A DNA stretch of 64,000 nt from Chloroflexota bacterium (lineage in GTDB: Bacteria > Chloroflexota > Anaerolineae > Anaerolineales > Anaerolineaceae). Below, piece by piece: positions 9,051 through 17,913 of this stretch (the first letter of the stretch is position 1; the number at the start of each line of letters is the position of its first letter). The notes beneath the pieces were generated by a model. The model saw only the letters and a program-made list of their open reading frames with translations, did not search any database and was not told the origin of the DNA. The stretch lies in the NCBI GenBank assembly GCA_004347695.1, contig SLTK01000007.1, positions 288,823 through 352,822 on the forward strand, in the 5' to 3' direction. A program made the position numbers and the translations under genes.

Positions 9051-10463
9051 CTACGCTACGCTACTTTCCTCTGCATCCCACCGTTCCTTATACACGTGCC
9101 GGAACTTGCCGCTGACCGGGTTAGCCTGCGGCGCTTCACCTGCCAGAGCGACTCCAATCGTCACCGCGCCCTGGTTTGCAAAAAAGGCTTGTAAACCCGC
9201 CGCCGTAACATCCCAGACTGCCTCCCGTTCAACCCCCGATTCGACCTCCAGCCGCACCTTGAGTTGGTCCGGAGCCGTTTGGATGATCTGGTAACGCAGC
9301 ACCCCCGGAACCTGTTCCACCACGCTGGCGATCGCCATCGGCAGCACCGCCACATTGCCAGCGGTGCGGGCGGGGAAAATCATGGTTTCATCGGTCCTCC
9401 CGGCAACCCGAAATGCCGGCAGCGGATTGCCGCATGGGCAGGGTTCAGGCTTGAAGGTGACGCTATCCCCCAGGCTGTAGCGCAGGATGGGTTGGACGCG
9501 GTTCGCCAGGTTGGTCAGCAGCACGTTGGCGGAGGGCTGGCCTGCTGGAACCGGCTGGTGATCCGCACCCACCGGCTCCAGCAGCACCCAGTCGCTGTTG
9601 GCATGCAGCCAATGTTGGCTGCACTCGAAGCCGATACAGAGAAATTCCGAGGCAGCGTAGATATCCACCAGGTGGCTCTTCGGAAAGGCCGATTCGATCT
9701 TCTGCCGGGCCGGTTCATCCAGCCCTTCGCCCAGGCTGCACAATACAAAGGGTTGGATATTCAACCGGCCGGCTGACTGCTCACCGGCAAGCAGGGCCAG
9801 CACGCTCGGGTAGCTGATGATGATCACCGGCCGAAAAACACTCAGCCGGGCGACCAGCGCGGGCAGCGGCTCAAGGATGGGGAAGATCCTCAAACGGTCG
9901 GCAAACGGCCCCAGTGAACGTTGCACCCGCGCCCAGTTGGCAGCGCCGGCATAATGGTCGCCGACTGCCAGGATCATCGCGCAGTGAAAACCGCGCTGCA
10001 GCATGGCCGCCAAGTCTCCCCAGGTTAACCAGGAACGGAAGCCGCGTAGAATCAGCAGCCGGTTGTAAATACGCTGCGCGGCGGCATCCTGCAGGAAAAT
10101 ACCCGGTTCGCCGGTCGTTCCGGACGTCGTCCAGACGGAATATTTTCCCAGGTAGCGCTGGCCGACCAACCGCTTATCGCGGATGAAGGCGTCCACGCTC
10201 GCACGGCTGACAGCCGGGTCGGTCGCCCAGGCGTCAAAGGCCTCCATCAATTGGGTTTTGGTAGTGGGTGGGAGGTCGTGAAGCGCTACGCCGCTAACGG
10301 GCAGGTGCTGGTACAGTTGGCGATAGAACGGAGAATGGCTGCGGGCACAGGCAATCATCCGGTCAAGACGCTGCTGCTGCAATTTAGCCAATGGCAGTTC
10401 GCTGCCAGTGCTTTTTTTCCATTCCATTCGAAATGCTTTTTGGGGTTGCATTTTTGCACTCAT
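9051..10463 (-). CDS. PaaK/CapK-like adenylate-forming enzyme (phenylacetate-CoA ligase family)
   Basis: A 470-residue member of the ANL superfamily. The P-loop-like motif TTSGTTGEPG (about residue 113) is the AMP-binding signature, and GRTDETMIFPAR (about 370) is the conserved hinge-region Asp/Arg motif of PaaK enzymes. A CPCGNPLP segment, common in this family, precedes it. It should activate a carboxylic acid as acyl-AMP and perhaps load it onto CoA. No phenylacetate catabolic genes are adjacent; a thiolase is 9 kb away. It is divergent from the arsR gene at 10744. The substrate is not evident, so no gene symbol is given. Confidence 0.82.
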   Translation of the reverse strand: MSAKMQPQKAFRMEWKKSTGSELPLAKLQQQRLDRMIACARSHSPFYRQLYQHLPVSGVALHDLPPTTKTQLMEAFDAWATDPAVSRASVDAFIRDKRLVGQRYLGKYSVWTTSGTTGEPGIFLQDAAAQRIYNRLLILRGFRSWLTWGDLAAMLQRGFHCAMILAVGDHYAGAANWARVQRSLGPFADRLRIFPILEPLPALVARLSVFRPVIIISYPSVLALLAGEQSAGRLNIQPFVLCSLGEGLDEPARQKIESAFPKSHLVDIYAASEFLCIGFECSQHWLHANSDWVLLEPVGADHQPVPAGQPSANVLLTNLANRVQPILRYSLGDSVTFKPEPCPCGNPLPAFRVAGRTDETMIFPARTAGNVAVLPMAIASVVEQVPGVLRYQIIQTAPDQLKVRLEVESGVEREAVWDVTAAGLQAFFANQGAVTIGVALAGEAPQANPVSGKFRHVYKERWDAEESSVA

Positions 10464-10707
10464 GACATATCTTCTGTTGGGAGTGAACCGGGTAAAAGGG
10501 TTTCAAAAACAACTCGAATTGACGGCTGAATCACAGCAACCAATGATTCACCCCTATTTATAAACCCTTTCCGGTATTTGCTTCCCCTGGAAAAACACAA
10601 GAAGGATCGATCTTTTCTAGGGGCTGAGAACTTCATCGATATCAAGAATATTCCGTCTCCGGCTAATTTCTTTTACCTTTGTCCGCAATTATTATGACAA
10701 ATTACCA

Positions 10708-10736
10708 TTTAAACAAAGTTAACTTGACACTATAAT
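10708..10736 (+). promoter_or_regulatory. Promoter of arsR cluster 1, likely leaderless
   Basis: TATAAT at 10731-10736 lies 7 bases before the arsR ATG, with a weak -35 (TTTAAA, 10708-10713) 17 bases upstream. No ribosome-binding site fits between, so the transcript probably starts at or next to the ATG. Confidence 0.55.
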
Positions 10737-10758
10737 CATATTCATGACTTTGAATGTG
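10737..10758. promoter_or_regulatory. Candidate ArsR operator over the start codon
   Basis: CATATTCA (10737-10744) and TGAATGTG (10751-10758) form an inverted repeat with one mismatch and a 6-base spacer. It covers the expected transcription start and the ATG, which fits autorepression by ArsR. Confidence 0.5.
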
Positions 10759-11118
10759 ATTGATGGCACTGCCCCGTCACTCAAACCACTGGATGCCCAG
10801 GTTCAGGTGTTTAAAACCCTGACCCACCCCGCGCGCATCGCCATTCTCAATCTGCTGCGAGATGGAGAACATTGCGTTTGCCACATGGAAGCCTTCCTTG
10901 GTTTCCGGCAGGCTTACATCTCGCAGCAATTAGCCGTGCTGCGTGAAGCCGGGTTGATTCAGGACCGGCGTGACGGTTGGAATATTTATTATCGGGTGAC
11001 CAATCCCCAGATTTACGTTGTTCTCGACGCAGCCAGTCAGTTGACCGGTCAACCCACGGCCGGGACTGCAAAACCGGAAACTACCTGCCCCTGCCCGCAT
11101 TGCAATCCCAAAGAATAG
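10744..11118 (+). CDS. arsR: ArsR-family metalloregulator, cluster 1
   Basis: A 124-residue winged-helix repressor. HCVCHMEA at about residues 40-47 is the CxC metal or metalloid site at the start of the DNA-binding helix region, followed by the recognition helix ([17 protein letters not shown]) and the wing ([11 protein letters not shown]). The C-terminus ends in a second Cys cluster, CPCPHCNP, also present in the other ArsR here. It leads a plus-strand cluster with a small thioredoxin and an ArsP-like permease, and should sense arsenite or a related metalloid. The inducer is inference. Confidence 0.9.
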   Translation: MTLNVIDGTAPSLKPLDAQVQVFKTLTHPARIAILNLLRDGEHCVCHMEAFLGFRQAYISQQLAVLREAGLIQDRRDGWNIYYRVTNPQIYVVLDAASQLTGQPTAGTAKPETTCPCPHCNPKE

Positions 11119-11177
11119 CCAAACTACCTGGCGTTTTAAACTTCCTCAGACTAATTTTCGAAAAGGAGACAAAAAAT

Positions 11178-11417
11178 ATGATCAACATCAAAGTTCTTGG
11201 ATCGGGCTGCCCCAATTGCAAACGGGTGGAAGCCGTTGCCCGCAAAGCGGTAGAAGCCCTCGGCCTTGAGGCTGAAGTGGAAAAAGTGACCGACTTTGAC
11301 GAAATTATGAAATGGCCGATTCTTTCCACCCCGGGTCTGGTGATCAACAATAAGGTAGTTTCAGCCGGCCGTATTCCCAGCGAAGCCGAAGTGGCCAACT
11401 GGTTGAAGGCTGCATAA
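11178..11417 (+). CDS. Small thioredoxin-fold redox protein (CPNC)
   Basis: A 79-residue protein starting at the ATG after AAAAGGAGAC. The SGCPNC motif (Cys11, Cys14) and the cis-Pro in STPGLVINN identify the thioredoxin family of small redox-active disulfide proteins often encoded beside ArsP-like permeases. It lies between arsR and the permease gene, 60 and 20 bases from each, and probably supports reduction or handling of a thiol-reactive metalloid. The reading frame is open further upstream, but only this start has a ribosome-binding site. Confidence 0.85.
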   Translation: MINIKVLGSGCPNCKRVEAVARKAVEALGLEAEVEKVTDFDEIMKWPILSTPGLVINNKVVSAGRIPSEAEVANWLKAA

Positions 11418-11437
11418 CCTGCATCTTCGAAGAAATT

Positions 11438-12769
11438 ATGGATTCAATACTCGCATACGCTGGAAACCTGCTCTGGTCTGGCTGGACCGGGCTGCTGGAT
11501 TACCTGGCAGCCCATGTTTTATTGTGCCTGGTGCCGGCATTTGTCATTGCCGGTTTCATGAGTTCCATGGTCCCCAAGGAAGCCATCACCCGCTTTCTTG
11601 GTCCCAAAGCCTCCAAATGGATCAGCTACCCTGCCTCCGCTTTTGGCGGTTTCATCCTGGCAGTTTGCTCGTGCACCATATTGCCGCTCTTTGCCGGCAT
11701 TTGGAAGCGCGGCGCAGGGCTGGGGCCTGCCATCACCTTCCTGTTCGTCGGGCCAGCCATCAACATCCTGGCGATCACCTACACCGGCGCGGCCATCGGG
11801 TTTGATGTCGCCATCAGCCGCCTGGTGCTATCCATCGCCTTTGGCATCATCATCGGGATGATCATGGCCCGGGTTTTCCGCAAAGAAGAAACTGCGCGCA
11901 CAACTGAAATGGCTGCCAACGGCGTGTTCGACCAAAACGCTGGTGTCAAATCCGCGGTGTGGGTTATCTTTGGTCTGCTGCTGGCAGTTTTAATTGTTGG
12001 AACCCTGCAGGTAGGCTTGCTGACCAATGTTTATGCTGAAATTACGCTGCCAGTAGATCTCACTGCGAGTTGGGCATCCATGCTTTCCACCTTAAACCTG
12101 ACGGTGCAGGGGGCCGTGCTCATCCTGATGCTGGTCTTCATCGGGATAACCGCCTGGAAGGGCTTCCAGAATATATTCGAGGGGTTCAACGGCTGGACCT
12201 ATACGGCAATCGCATTAATTGCCCTGACGATCCTGATTGCTGCACCCAAGGAACAGGTCGGGTCGCTGATCATTGGCATCAACGGCCGATTGGTTGGCGA
12301 AGCGGTTCTGCTGGCAGCCACCGGCATTGTTGCTGCCCGCTCTTTTACCAAGGATGAACTGGCCGGCTGGGTCTTCGAGACCTGGAAATTTGTCAAGCAG
12401 ATTTTCCCGCTCTTGATCATCGGCGTGTTCGCCGCGGGCATCGTCAAGGTGATCATTCCAGAGACCTGGGTGCGCACCGTAGCCGGTCAAAACACCATCT
12501 GGGCAAATATCATCGGCGTCCTATTTGGCGTATTCATGTATTTCCCCACGCTGGTCGAAGTCCCGATTGCCCGCATGTTCCTCGACCTTGGCATGGCGCG
12601 CGGTCCGCTGCTGGCTTACCTGCTGGCCGATCCCGAACTTTCGCTCCAGTCCATCCTGGTATTGAATGGGGTTATGGGCAAAAAGAAGACCGGCGTCTAT
12701 GTCGGGTTGGTTGCCGTGCTAAGCACACTGGCTGGCTATCTTTTCGGCGTTGTCATCGCCAGCCTGTAA
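11438..12769 (+). CDS. ArsP-like permease (PF03773-type)
   Basis: A 443-residue membrane protein with about ten hydrophobic segments. The CSC motif (Cys77, Cys79) in segment 2 followed by GPAITFLFVGPAINI is typical of the permease family that includes ArsP and related two-domain SO_0444-type transporters. The second half repeats the pattern (FMYFPTLVEVP, LNGVMGKKKTG). It is the last gene of the arsR-thioredoxin cluster. ArsP members export trivalent organoarsenicals; the broader family is less defined, so the arsenic role here is inference from the regulator. Confidence 0.85.
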   Translation: MDSILAYAGNLLWSGWTGLLDYLAAHVLLCLVPAFVIAGFMSSMVPKEAITRFLGPKASKWISYPASAFGGFILAVCSCTILPLFAGIWKRGAGLGPAITFLFVGPAINILAITYTGAAIGFDVAISRLVLSIAFGIIIGMIMARVFRKEETARTTEMAANGVFDQNAGVKSAVWVIFGLLLAVLIVGTLQVGLLTNVYAEITLPVDLTASWASMLSTLNLTVQGAVLILMLVFIGITAWKGFQNIFEGFNGWTYTAIALIALTILIAAPKEQVGSLIIGINGRLVGEAVLLAATGIVAARSFTKDELAGWVFETWKFVKQIFPLLIIGVFAAGIVKVIIPETWVRTVAGQNTIWANIIGVLFGVFMYFPTLVEVPIARMFLDLGMARGPLLAYLLADPELSLQSILVLNGVMGKKKTGVYVGLVAVLSTLAGYLFGVVIASL

Positions 12770-12921
12770 GCGGTTGTCTCTGATCCGAATTGGATAGGAG
12801 AATAAACACAAACGGAATTGGCCGGGCTTTATTCACCCATACTGCGCTGCACTGGTGCACAGCTCTGGACGCCACATATACCGATTGTGTTCATCCAGAT
12901 GGACAGCTATCGCATGGATAA

Positions 12922-12958
12922 AAATCAGGGCTGCTCCTTCCCCCTGAAAGCAGCCCTG
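12922..12958 (-). terminator. Intrinsic terminator of acr3
   Basis: CAGGGCTGCT (12926-12935) pairs with AGCAGCCCTG (12949-12958), and on the minus strand the hairpin is followed by ATTTTTAT. It lies 8 bases beyond the acr3 stop. Confidence 0.85.
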
Positions 12959-12966
12959 CCCCCTTC

Positions 12967-14055
12967 TTAGCAGACGTCAGGACTGGGCGCGCCAGCCGTT
13001 ATTTCGCCTTTATACAGCCGCTTTTGCAGCCAGAAAGCCACATTGACCAGACCAATCATGACCGGCACTTCCACCAGCGGACCAATCACCGCCGCAAAGG
13101 CCTGCCCGGAGTTGAGCCCGAATACCGCCACCGCGACGGCGATCGCCAGCTCGAAATTATTGGATGCCGCCGTGAAGGACAGCGTCGTGGTCTGCTTATA
13201 ATTCGCTCCAATCGCCTTACCCATTGCAAAGCTGACCAGGAACATAACCACAAAGTAGATCAGCAGCGGGATGGCAATGCGGATCACATCCAGCGGGATG
13301 CGGACGATCAGATTGCCCTTGAGCGAGAACATCACCAGGATGGTGAACAACAGCGCGATCAGCGTAATCGGATTAATTTTTGGGATAAAGGTTTTGTAAA
13401 ACCATTCCTTGCCTTTCACGCGGGTGAGCACCATGTTGCTGATGAAACCGGCGATAAAAGGAATGCCCAGGTAGATGAATACGGATTTGGCAATCTCGCC
13501 AATCGTGACGTGAACGGCCGCGCCTTCCAGTCCAAACCAGGTGGGCAGCACGGTGATAAACACGTACGCATAGACGCTGTAAAAGAGCACCTGGAAGACG
13601 CTGTTGAAAGCCACCAGCCCTGCCGCGTAGTCGGTGTCGCCCTTCGCCAGTGAGTTCCAGACGATGACCATGGCAATGCAACGCGCCAGGCCGATCATGA
13701 TCAGCCCCGACATGTATTCCGGAAAACCGCGCAGGAAAATGATCGCCAGCGCGAACATCAAAACCGGCCCAATGATCCAGTTTTGCAGCAGCGAAAGGCC
13801 GAGCACCTTCCAGTCGCGGAAAACTTTGCCCAACTCGTTGTAATGCACCCTGGCCAGCGGCGGATACATCATCAGGATCAACCCAATGGCAATGGGGATG
13901 TTGGTGGTGCCCACCGAAACGGCCGTATTGAAGCCTTCGACCACGCTGGGGAATAAATAGCCCAGGCCCACGCCCACTGCCATGGCCAGGAAAATCCACA
14001 GGGTTAAATAGCGATCCAAAAATGACAGCCGTTTGGTCACACTTTTATTTTCCAT
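12967..14055 (-). CDS. acr3: ACR3-family arsenite efflux permease
   Basis: A 362-residue protein with ten hydrophobic segments. The conserved Cys126 in [13 protein letters not shown] (segment 4) and the Glu in GPLVEVP (segment 9) are the arsenite-pathway residues of ACR3 transporters. It exports As(III) across the cytoplasmic membrane, normally driven by proton motive force. It lies 18 bases downstream of the second arsR gene and ends at a strong hairpin terminator. No arsC arsenate reductase is visible in the window. Confidence 0.95.
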   Translation of the reverse strand: MENKSVTKRLSFLDRYLTLWIFLAMAVGVGLGYLFPSVVEGFNTAVSVGTTNIPIAIGLILMMYPPLARVHYNELGKVFRDWKVLGLSLLQNWIIGPVLMFALAIIFLRGFPEYMSGLIMIGLARCIAMVIVWNSLAKGDTDYAAGLVAFNSVFQVLFYSVYAYVFITVLPTWFGLEGAAVHVTIGEIAKSVFIYLGIPFIAGFISNMVLTRVKGKEWFYKTFIPKINPITLIALLFTILVMFSLKGNLIVRIPLDVIRIAIPLLIYFVVMFLVSFAMGKAIGANYKQTTTLSFTAASNNFELAIAVAVAVFGLNSGQAFAAVIGPLVEVPVMIGLVNVAFWLQKRLYKGEITAGAPSPDVC

Positions 14056-14073
14056 TCAATGCCTCGCTCAGAA

Positions 14074-14493
14074 TTATGATGGCCTGGATGAACTGAGAGT
14101 CTTGCAGGATAGCCCCGGGTCGATGCCCGGGTTGCACTGCGGGCAGGGGCAGCCGGCAACCGGCCGGAGGGCCAGGGCAGATAAGGCGCCCGGCGTCATG
14201 CCGGCGAAAACGGCAGCCTGCTCGATCACCGCAAGTATCCCCGGTTGGACCAGCCGATAAAAAATGTTCCGGCCTTCGCGCTGCGCCGTCACCAGGTTAG
14301 CCTTGCGCAGCACCATCAAATGCTGGGAAATGCTGGCCTGGCGCAGCCCCAGCACCGCCTCCAGATGGCAAACACAGGCCGGCTCATTGCCGATAATCGC
14401 CAATATTTGGATGCGTACGGGCTGCCCGATGATGGCGAACAGGTGAGAAATTTGGGTTTCGGGGGAGCTCGCAGGAGATATATTCGCAGTCAC
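14074..14493 (-). CDS. arsR: ArsR-family metalloregulator, cluster 2 (controls acr3)
   Basis: A winged-helix repressor of about 139 residues when read from GTG 14493. It has ACVCHLEA (metal-site CxC), the recognition helix RQASISQHLMVLRKANL, the wing EGRNIFYRL, and a C-terminal Cys cluster CPCPQCNP shared with the other ArsR. A TTG at 14535 gives a longer form, but that start would place the -10 box and the operator inside the gene; TATAAT lies 6 bases before the GTG, so a leaderless transcript from GTG is more likely. It forms an operon with acr3. Confidence 0.87.
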   Translation of the reverse strand: MTANISPASSPETQISHLFAIIGQPVRIQILAIIGNEPACVCHLEAVLGLRQASISQHLMVLRKANLVTAQREGRNIFYRLVQPGILAVIEQAAVFAGMTPGALSALALRPVAGCPCPQCNPGIDPGLSCKTLSSSRPS

Positions 14494-14501
14494 GAATATA
14501 T
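14478..14501. promoter_or_regulatory. ArsR-type operator overlapping arsR-acr3 promoter
   Basis: Perfect inverted repeat ATATATTCG-N6-CGAATATAT, 24 bp long, overlapping the minus-strand TATAAT (14500-14505) and the proposed GTG start. Size and AT-rich arms fit operators of the ArsR/SmtB family. Confidence 0.75.
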
Positions 14502-14582
14502 TATAGGGTATGAACGAGCCCGCGGCTATGGTCAACGGTCATAAATCCGGGGATGAGCTTTATCACGATTTTACCAACGCAC

Positions 14583-14910
14583 CAAAAACCGGGGGGTTGC
14601 GTGCGATGCACCTGCCTTTGGTGCATTGCACGTGCATTTGCGAAAAACACGTTACAGGTCAGGTGCATCGCTCCTTGACCGTGGTTAACTAGGCGCGTGA
14701 GCAGGCCAGGAGCAACGCACTAAAATCAAAACAAAAATCGCAATGACAGATGCCGGCATAAGCAAAAACCGGCGGCTTGCGTGCGATGCACCTTCCTTTG
14801 GTGCATTGCACGTGCATTTGCGAAAAACACGTTACAGGTCAGGTGCATCGCTCCTTGACCGTGGTTAACTAGGCGCGTGAGCAGGCCAGGAGCAACGCAC
14901 CAAAATCAAC
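14583..14910. repeat. Two-copy 180-bp direct repeat with internal inverted repeats
   Basis: Bases 14583-14730 recur at 14763-14910 with only a few differences, an exact 180-base offset. Each copy contains GCGATGCACCT and its reverse complement AGGTGCATCGC about 48 bases apart (14603-14613 and 14661-14671 in copy 1), plus the small palindrome GTGCATTGCAC between them. No reading frame is convincing. It fills the gap between arsR and the oxidoreductase operon. Confidence 0.85.
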
Positions 14911-14928
14911 ACCAAAATCAAAACAAAA

Positions 14929-14950
14929 ACCGGCGGGATTTCCCGCCGGT
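14929..14950 (-). terminator. Intrinsic terminator of the 2-oxoacid oxidoreductase operon
   Basis: ACCGGCGGGA (14929-14938) and TCCCGCCGGT (14941-14950) form a perfect 10-bp stem with a 2-base loop. On the minus strand it is followed by TTTTGTTTTGATTTTGG, 18 bases beyond the gamma-subunit stop. Confidence 0.88.
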
Positions 14951-14968
14951 TCATCTTTCCTTCTTATC

Positions 14969-15514
14969 CTACACCTTCTCGGCCAGGAACCGCGCGCCTT
15001 CGCGCAGCGCCTGGTAATTGAGCGGCAACAATCGATGATGCTTTTCCGGCAGGTGCTCGCGCAGCGACTTCTCCACCGCTTCCAAAGGCAGCAGCGGTAC
15101 GTTGGCCAGCAGCGCGCCGAGCAGCACCATGTTGGTCATCTTCTTGTCGCCCAGTCCCTCGGCAATCTCGTTGCCGGGTACCATCACAGAATGGATCTCC
15201 TTGCGGGTGACGGGGCGATCCACCATGGATGAATTGACGATCAAATGCCCGCCCTCTTTGACCAGCGGTTCGTATTTATCCAACGAGGGCAGGTTCATGG
15301 CCACCACCGCCGCCGGGTAGCGCACCTGCGGCGAGCCAATTTCCTCATCGGAGACGATGACCGTGCAGTTGGCGGTTCCGCCGCGCATCTCCGGGCCGTA
15401 TGAAGGGATCCAGGTGACCTCCAGGCCATTGTCCATGGCCGCATACGCCACGACCTGCCCGGCAAACAGCACGCCCTGACCGCCAAAACCGGCAAAAATG
15501 ATCTCAGTCTGCAT
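14969..15514 (-). CDS. 2-oxoacid:ferredoxin oxidoreductase, gamma subunit
   Basis: A 181-residue subunit. The N-terminal FAGFGGQGVLFAG is the family motif, followed by SYGPEMRGGTANC. It helps CoA-dependent oxidative decarboxylation of a 2-oxoacid by the four-subunit complex. The start at 15514 is set by AAAGGAGAACGCC; the frame continues upstream into the beta gene without a ribosome site. Last gene of the operon delta-alpha-beta-gamma, 11 bases after beta. Substrate could be 2-oxoglutarate or branched-chain 2-oxoacids; sequence alone does not decide. Confidence 0.92.
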   Translation of the reverse strand: MQTEIIFAGFGGQGVLFAGQVVAYAAMDNGLEVTWIPSYGPEMRGGTANCTVIVSDEEIGSPQVRYPAAVVAMNLPSLDKYEPLVKEGGHLIVNSSMVDRPVTRKEIHSVMVPGNEIAEGLGDKKMTNMVLLGALLANVPLLPLEAVEKSLREHLPEKHHRLLPLNYQALREGARFLAEKV

Positions 15515-15525
15515 GGCGTTCTCCT

Positions 15526-16299
15526 TTAGCCCTTGATCTCGGCGACAGCCGGGTTGACTTTGTAGTCGCCCAGCGGGTAGTATGGAATCATGTGCTCTTC
15601 CAGCCATTTGAGCGAATTCTGCGGGGTCATTTCCCAGTTGGTCGGGCAGGTGGAAAGCAGCTCGACCATCGAAAAGCCCAGACCGCGCAATTGCACCTCA
15701 AAGGCGGTGCGGATGGCTTTTTTCGCCAGGCGGATATTCTTGGGGTCGTGCAGGCTGCGGCGCACCACGTAGCTGGCGCCGTCCAGCGTTGCCAGCAATT
15801 CCGAAGCGCGGATCGGGTAACCCTGCGTCTCTACATCGCGGCCGCTGGGGGATGAAGTCGTCTTTTGACCGGGCAGCGTAGTCGGAGCCATCTGACCGCC
15901 GGTCATGCCGTAATTGGCGTTATTCAGGAAAAAGACTGATATATTTTCACCGCGGGCGGCTGCATGCACAATTTCAGCCATGCCGATCGAAGCCAGGTCG
16001 CCGTCGCCCTGGTAGGTCAAAACCACCTTGTCAGGGAACACGCGCTTGACGCCGGTTGCCATGGCGGGGGCGCGGCCGTGCGGCGCCTGGACAAAATCAA
16101 AGTTCATGTAATTGTAGGCAAAAACCGAGCAGCCAACCGAGGCGACGCCAATTGTACGCTCGCGCAAGCCCATCTCATCGATCACTTCCGCGATCAGGTG
16201 GTGCGCCACACCATGGGTGCAGCCCGGGCAATAGTGGGTGTTGGTTTTCGTCAGCGAATCAGGCCGTGCGTAAACGATAACTTCTTCTTGAGTATCCAT
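15526..16299 (-). CDS. 2-oxoacid:ferredoxin oxidoreductase, beta subunit (TPP-binding)
   Basis: A 257-residue subunit that binds thiamine diphosphate. YCPGCTHG near residue 23 and a later Cys (VGCSVFAYN) are typical cluster or cofactor-near residues, and GDGDLASIG to [11 protein letters not shown] is the TPP-Mg motif (GDG...NN). It carries out the decarboxylation step with the alpha subunit, passing electrons to ferredoxin. The family resembles KorB/VorA types. It lies 12 bases after the alpha gene. Confidence 0.94.
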   Translation of the reverse strand: MDTQEEVIVYARPDSLTKTNTHYCPGCTHGVAHHLIAEVIDEMGLRERTIGVASVGCSVFAYNYMNFDFVQAPHGRAPAMATGVKRVFPDKVVLTYQGDGDLASIGMAEIVHAAARGENISVFFLNNANYGMTGGQMAPTTLPGQKTTSSPSGRDVETQGYPIRASELLATLDGASYVVRRSLHDPKNIRLAKKAIRTAFEVQLRGLGFSMVELLSTCPTNWEMTPQNSLKWLEEHMIPYYPLGDYKVNPAVAEIKG

Positions 16300-16311
16300 T
16301 CGCTGCTCCTC

Positions 16312-17424
16312 TTAGTTCAAAGTACCCATGCGCGCCAGCCAACGGTCACGGGGGTGACCTTCCAGCGTCAGCGGACCTTTGGCCAGGCGGCGGATTTCGT
16401 CCAGGACTTCATCCGGCAGCGGCACGATGCCGCCCAGGCGGGCAAAGAATTCCACCGGCGCCGCGCCTTTGGCGATGCGGCGGATATCTTCCAGCATCTG
16501 GCCCGAATTCATCTCGACCACCAGAATTCCCTCGACCTGTTTGGCCAAATCTTCCACCACTTTTTCGGGGAAGGGATTGAGGGTAATGGGGCGCAGCAGC
16601 CCAACCGGGATGCCTTCGGCGCGGGCCGCCCTCACGGCAGTGAGCGCCACCCGGCCGGAAGAGCCAAAGCCGATGACGGCAAATTTGGCGTCTTCCATGT
16701 AATAGGTCTTGTAGCGAATTTCATTGGCCTGGACTTCCTGCCAGCGGCGCAGCATGCGCAGGTTGGCGGCCTCTTCTTGCGGCGGGTCCAGGTAAATGGA
16801 ACTGAGGAAGCGGCGCTCGCGGTCTTTGGCGCCGGTAACCGCCCATTCGGGATATTCGGTGCGCAGCGGCTGGAAGGGCGGCATTTCCGCCGGTTCCATC
16901 ATTTGACCGATGCTGCCATCCAGCAGCACCACGCAAATGGAGCGGTATTTTTCCGCCAGGTCAAAGGCCAAAACAGTCAGGTCAACCGATTCCTGCACAG
17001 AGGATGGCGCCAAAACGATCAGGTTGTAATCGCCGTGGCCGCCGCCGTGGACGATCTGATTGTAGTCGGACTGCGCGGGAGCAATGTTACCCAGGCCCGG
17101 CCCGCCGCGCATGACGTCCACCAGAACCGCCGGAATTTCCGTGCCGGCAATGTAGGAAACCCCCTCCATCATCAGGCTGACGCCCGGGCTGGAGGACGAA
17201 GACATCACCCGCGTCCCGGTGCAGGCCGCGCCGTACACCATGTTGATCGCGGCTAATTCACTTTCCGCCTGAACGAATGCGCGCCCCAACTGCGGCATGC
17301 GGGCCGACATGTACTCCAATAATTCGGTCTGCGGGGTGATCGGGTAGCCAAAATAGGCGGCGCATCCGGCTCTCACTGCCGCTTCGGCAATGGCATTGTT
17401 CCCTTTCCATAATTCGCGTGTCAT
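16312..17424 (-). CDS. 2-oxoacid:ferredoxin oxidoreductase, alpha subunit
   Basis: A 370-residue subunit with the PFOR pyrimidine-binding domain (GNNAIAEAAVRAGCAAYFGYPITPQTE) and transketolase C-terminal-like domain. The YPITP(S/Q)TE motif is characteristic. Resembles the subunit called VorB or KorA in anaerobes. Nine bases separate it from the ferredoxin subunit upstream. Together with beta and gamma it forms the catalytic core, oxidising a 2-oxoacid to acyl-CoA and reducing ferredoxin. Confidence 0.94.
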   Translation of the reverse strand: MTRELWKGNNAIAEAAVRAGCAAYFGYPITPQTELLEYMSARMPQLGRAFVQAESELAAINMVYGAACTGTRVMSSSSSPGVSLMMEGVSYIAGTEIPAVLVDVMRGGPGLGNIAPAQSDYNQIVHGGGHGDYNLIVLAPSSVQESVDLTVLAFDLAEKYRSICVVLLDGSIGQMMEPAEMPPFQPLRTEYPEWAVTGAKDRERRFLSSIYLDPPQEEAANLRMLRRWQEVQANEIRYKTYYMEDAKFAVIGFGSSGRVALTAVRAARAEGIPVGLLRPITLNPFPEKVVEDLAKQVEGILVVEMNSGQMLEDIRRIAKGAAPVEFFARLGGIVPLPDEVLDEIRRLAKGPLTLEGHPRDRWLARMGTLN

Positions 17425-17433
17425 ATCCGCCTC

Positions 17434-17685
17434 CTATGCTCCTACGGGAATCGCACGCCGGGCGCGCAGATCTTCCCGGTAAACCGTGATGGCGGCGTCG
17501 GGGCATACGATGGCGCAAATTCCACAGCCAGTGCAGCCGTCTTTGAACAATGAAGCCGGGTGATAACCCTTGGCGGTAATGCGGTCAGGGTTCAGCGCAA
17601 TAACCGCTTGCGGGCAAGCCCCAACACACAACTCGCATCCCTTGCAGTACAAATCGCTGACGATAATTCGTCCCTTGGGGGGCAT
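17434..17685 (-). CDS. 2-oxoacid:ferredoxin oxidoreductase, delta (2[4Fe-4S] ferredoxin) subunit
   Basis: An 83-residue ferredoxin-like subunit with two CxxCxxCxxxCP motifs (CKGCELCVGACP and CTGCGICAIVCP), so two [4Fe-4S] clusters. First gene of the operon; it carries electrons from the alpha/beta core to external ferredoxin. Confidence 0.94.
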   Translation of the reverse strand: MPPKGRIIVSDLYCKGCELCVGACPQAVIALNPDRITAKGYHPASLFKDGCTGCGICAIVCPDAAITVYREDLRARRAIPVGA

Positions 17686-17913
17686 TCAGTTCCTCCTCAT
17701 TCAGTTTTTGCAGGATTAAAACTAAAAACAGCCGCAATGCTCGGTGCTTTATGATTATGGGGCTGTTTTCAGAGAATACATAGTGTCAACCGTCACACAG
17801 GGTAAAAACATATTTCCTCAATATTGCTATTATGAAGGTAAAATTTGTCTTATTGAAAGAATTGAATCCCGTAATCTGGAAGGCAGCAGCTATTCCATAA
17901 ATAATAGCTTGAA

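Noticed and set aside
14494-14535. TTG 14535 as the start of arsR2
   Set aside because: It would put the -10 box and the whole operator inside the coding region; no ribosome site.
15964-17256. 430-codon plus-strand frame over the oxidoreductase genes
   Set aside because: Crosses the boundary of two clear minus-strand genes with TPP and PFOR motifs; no recognisable product.
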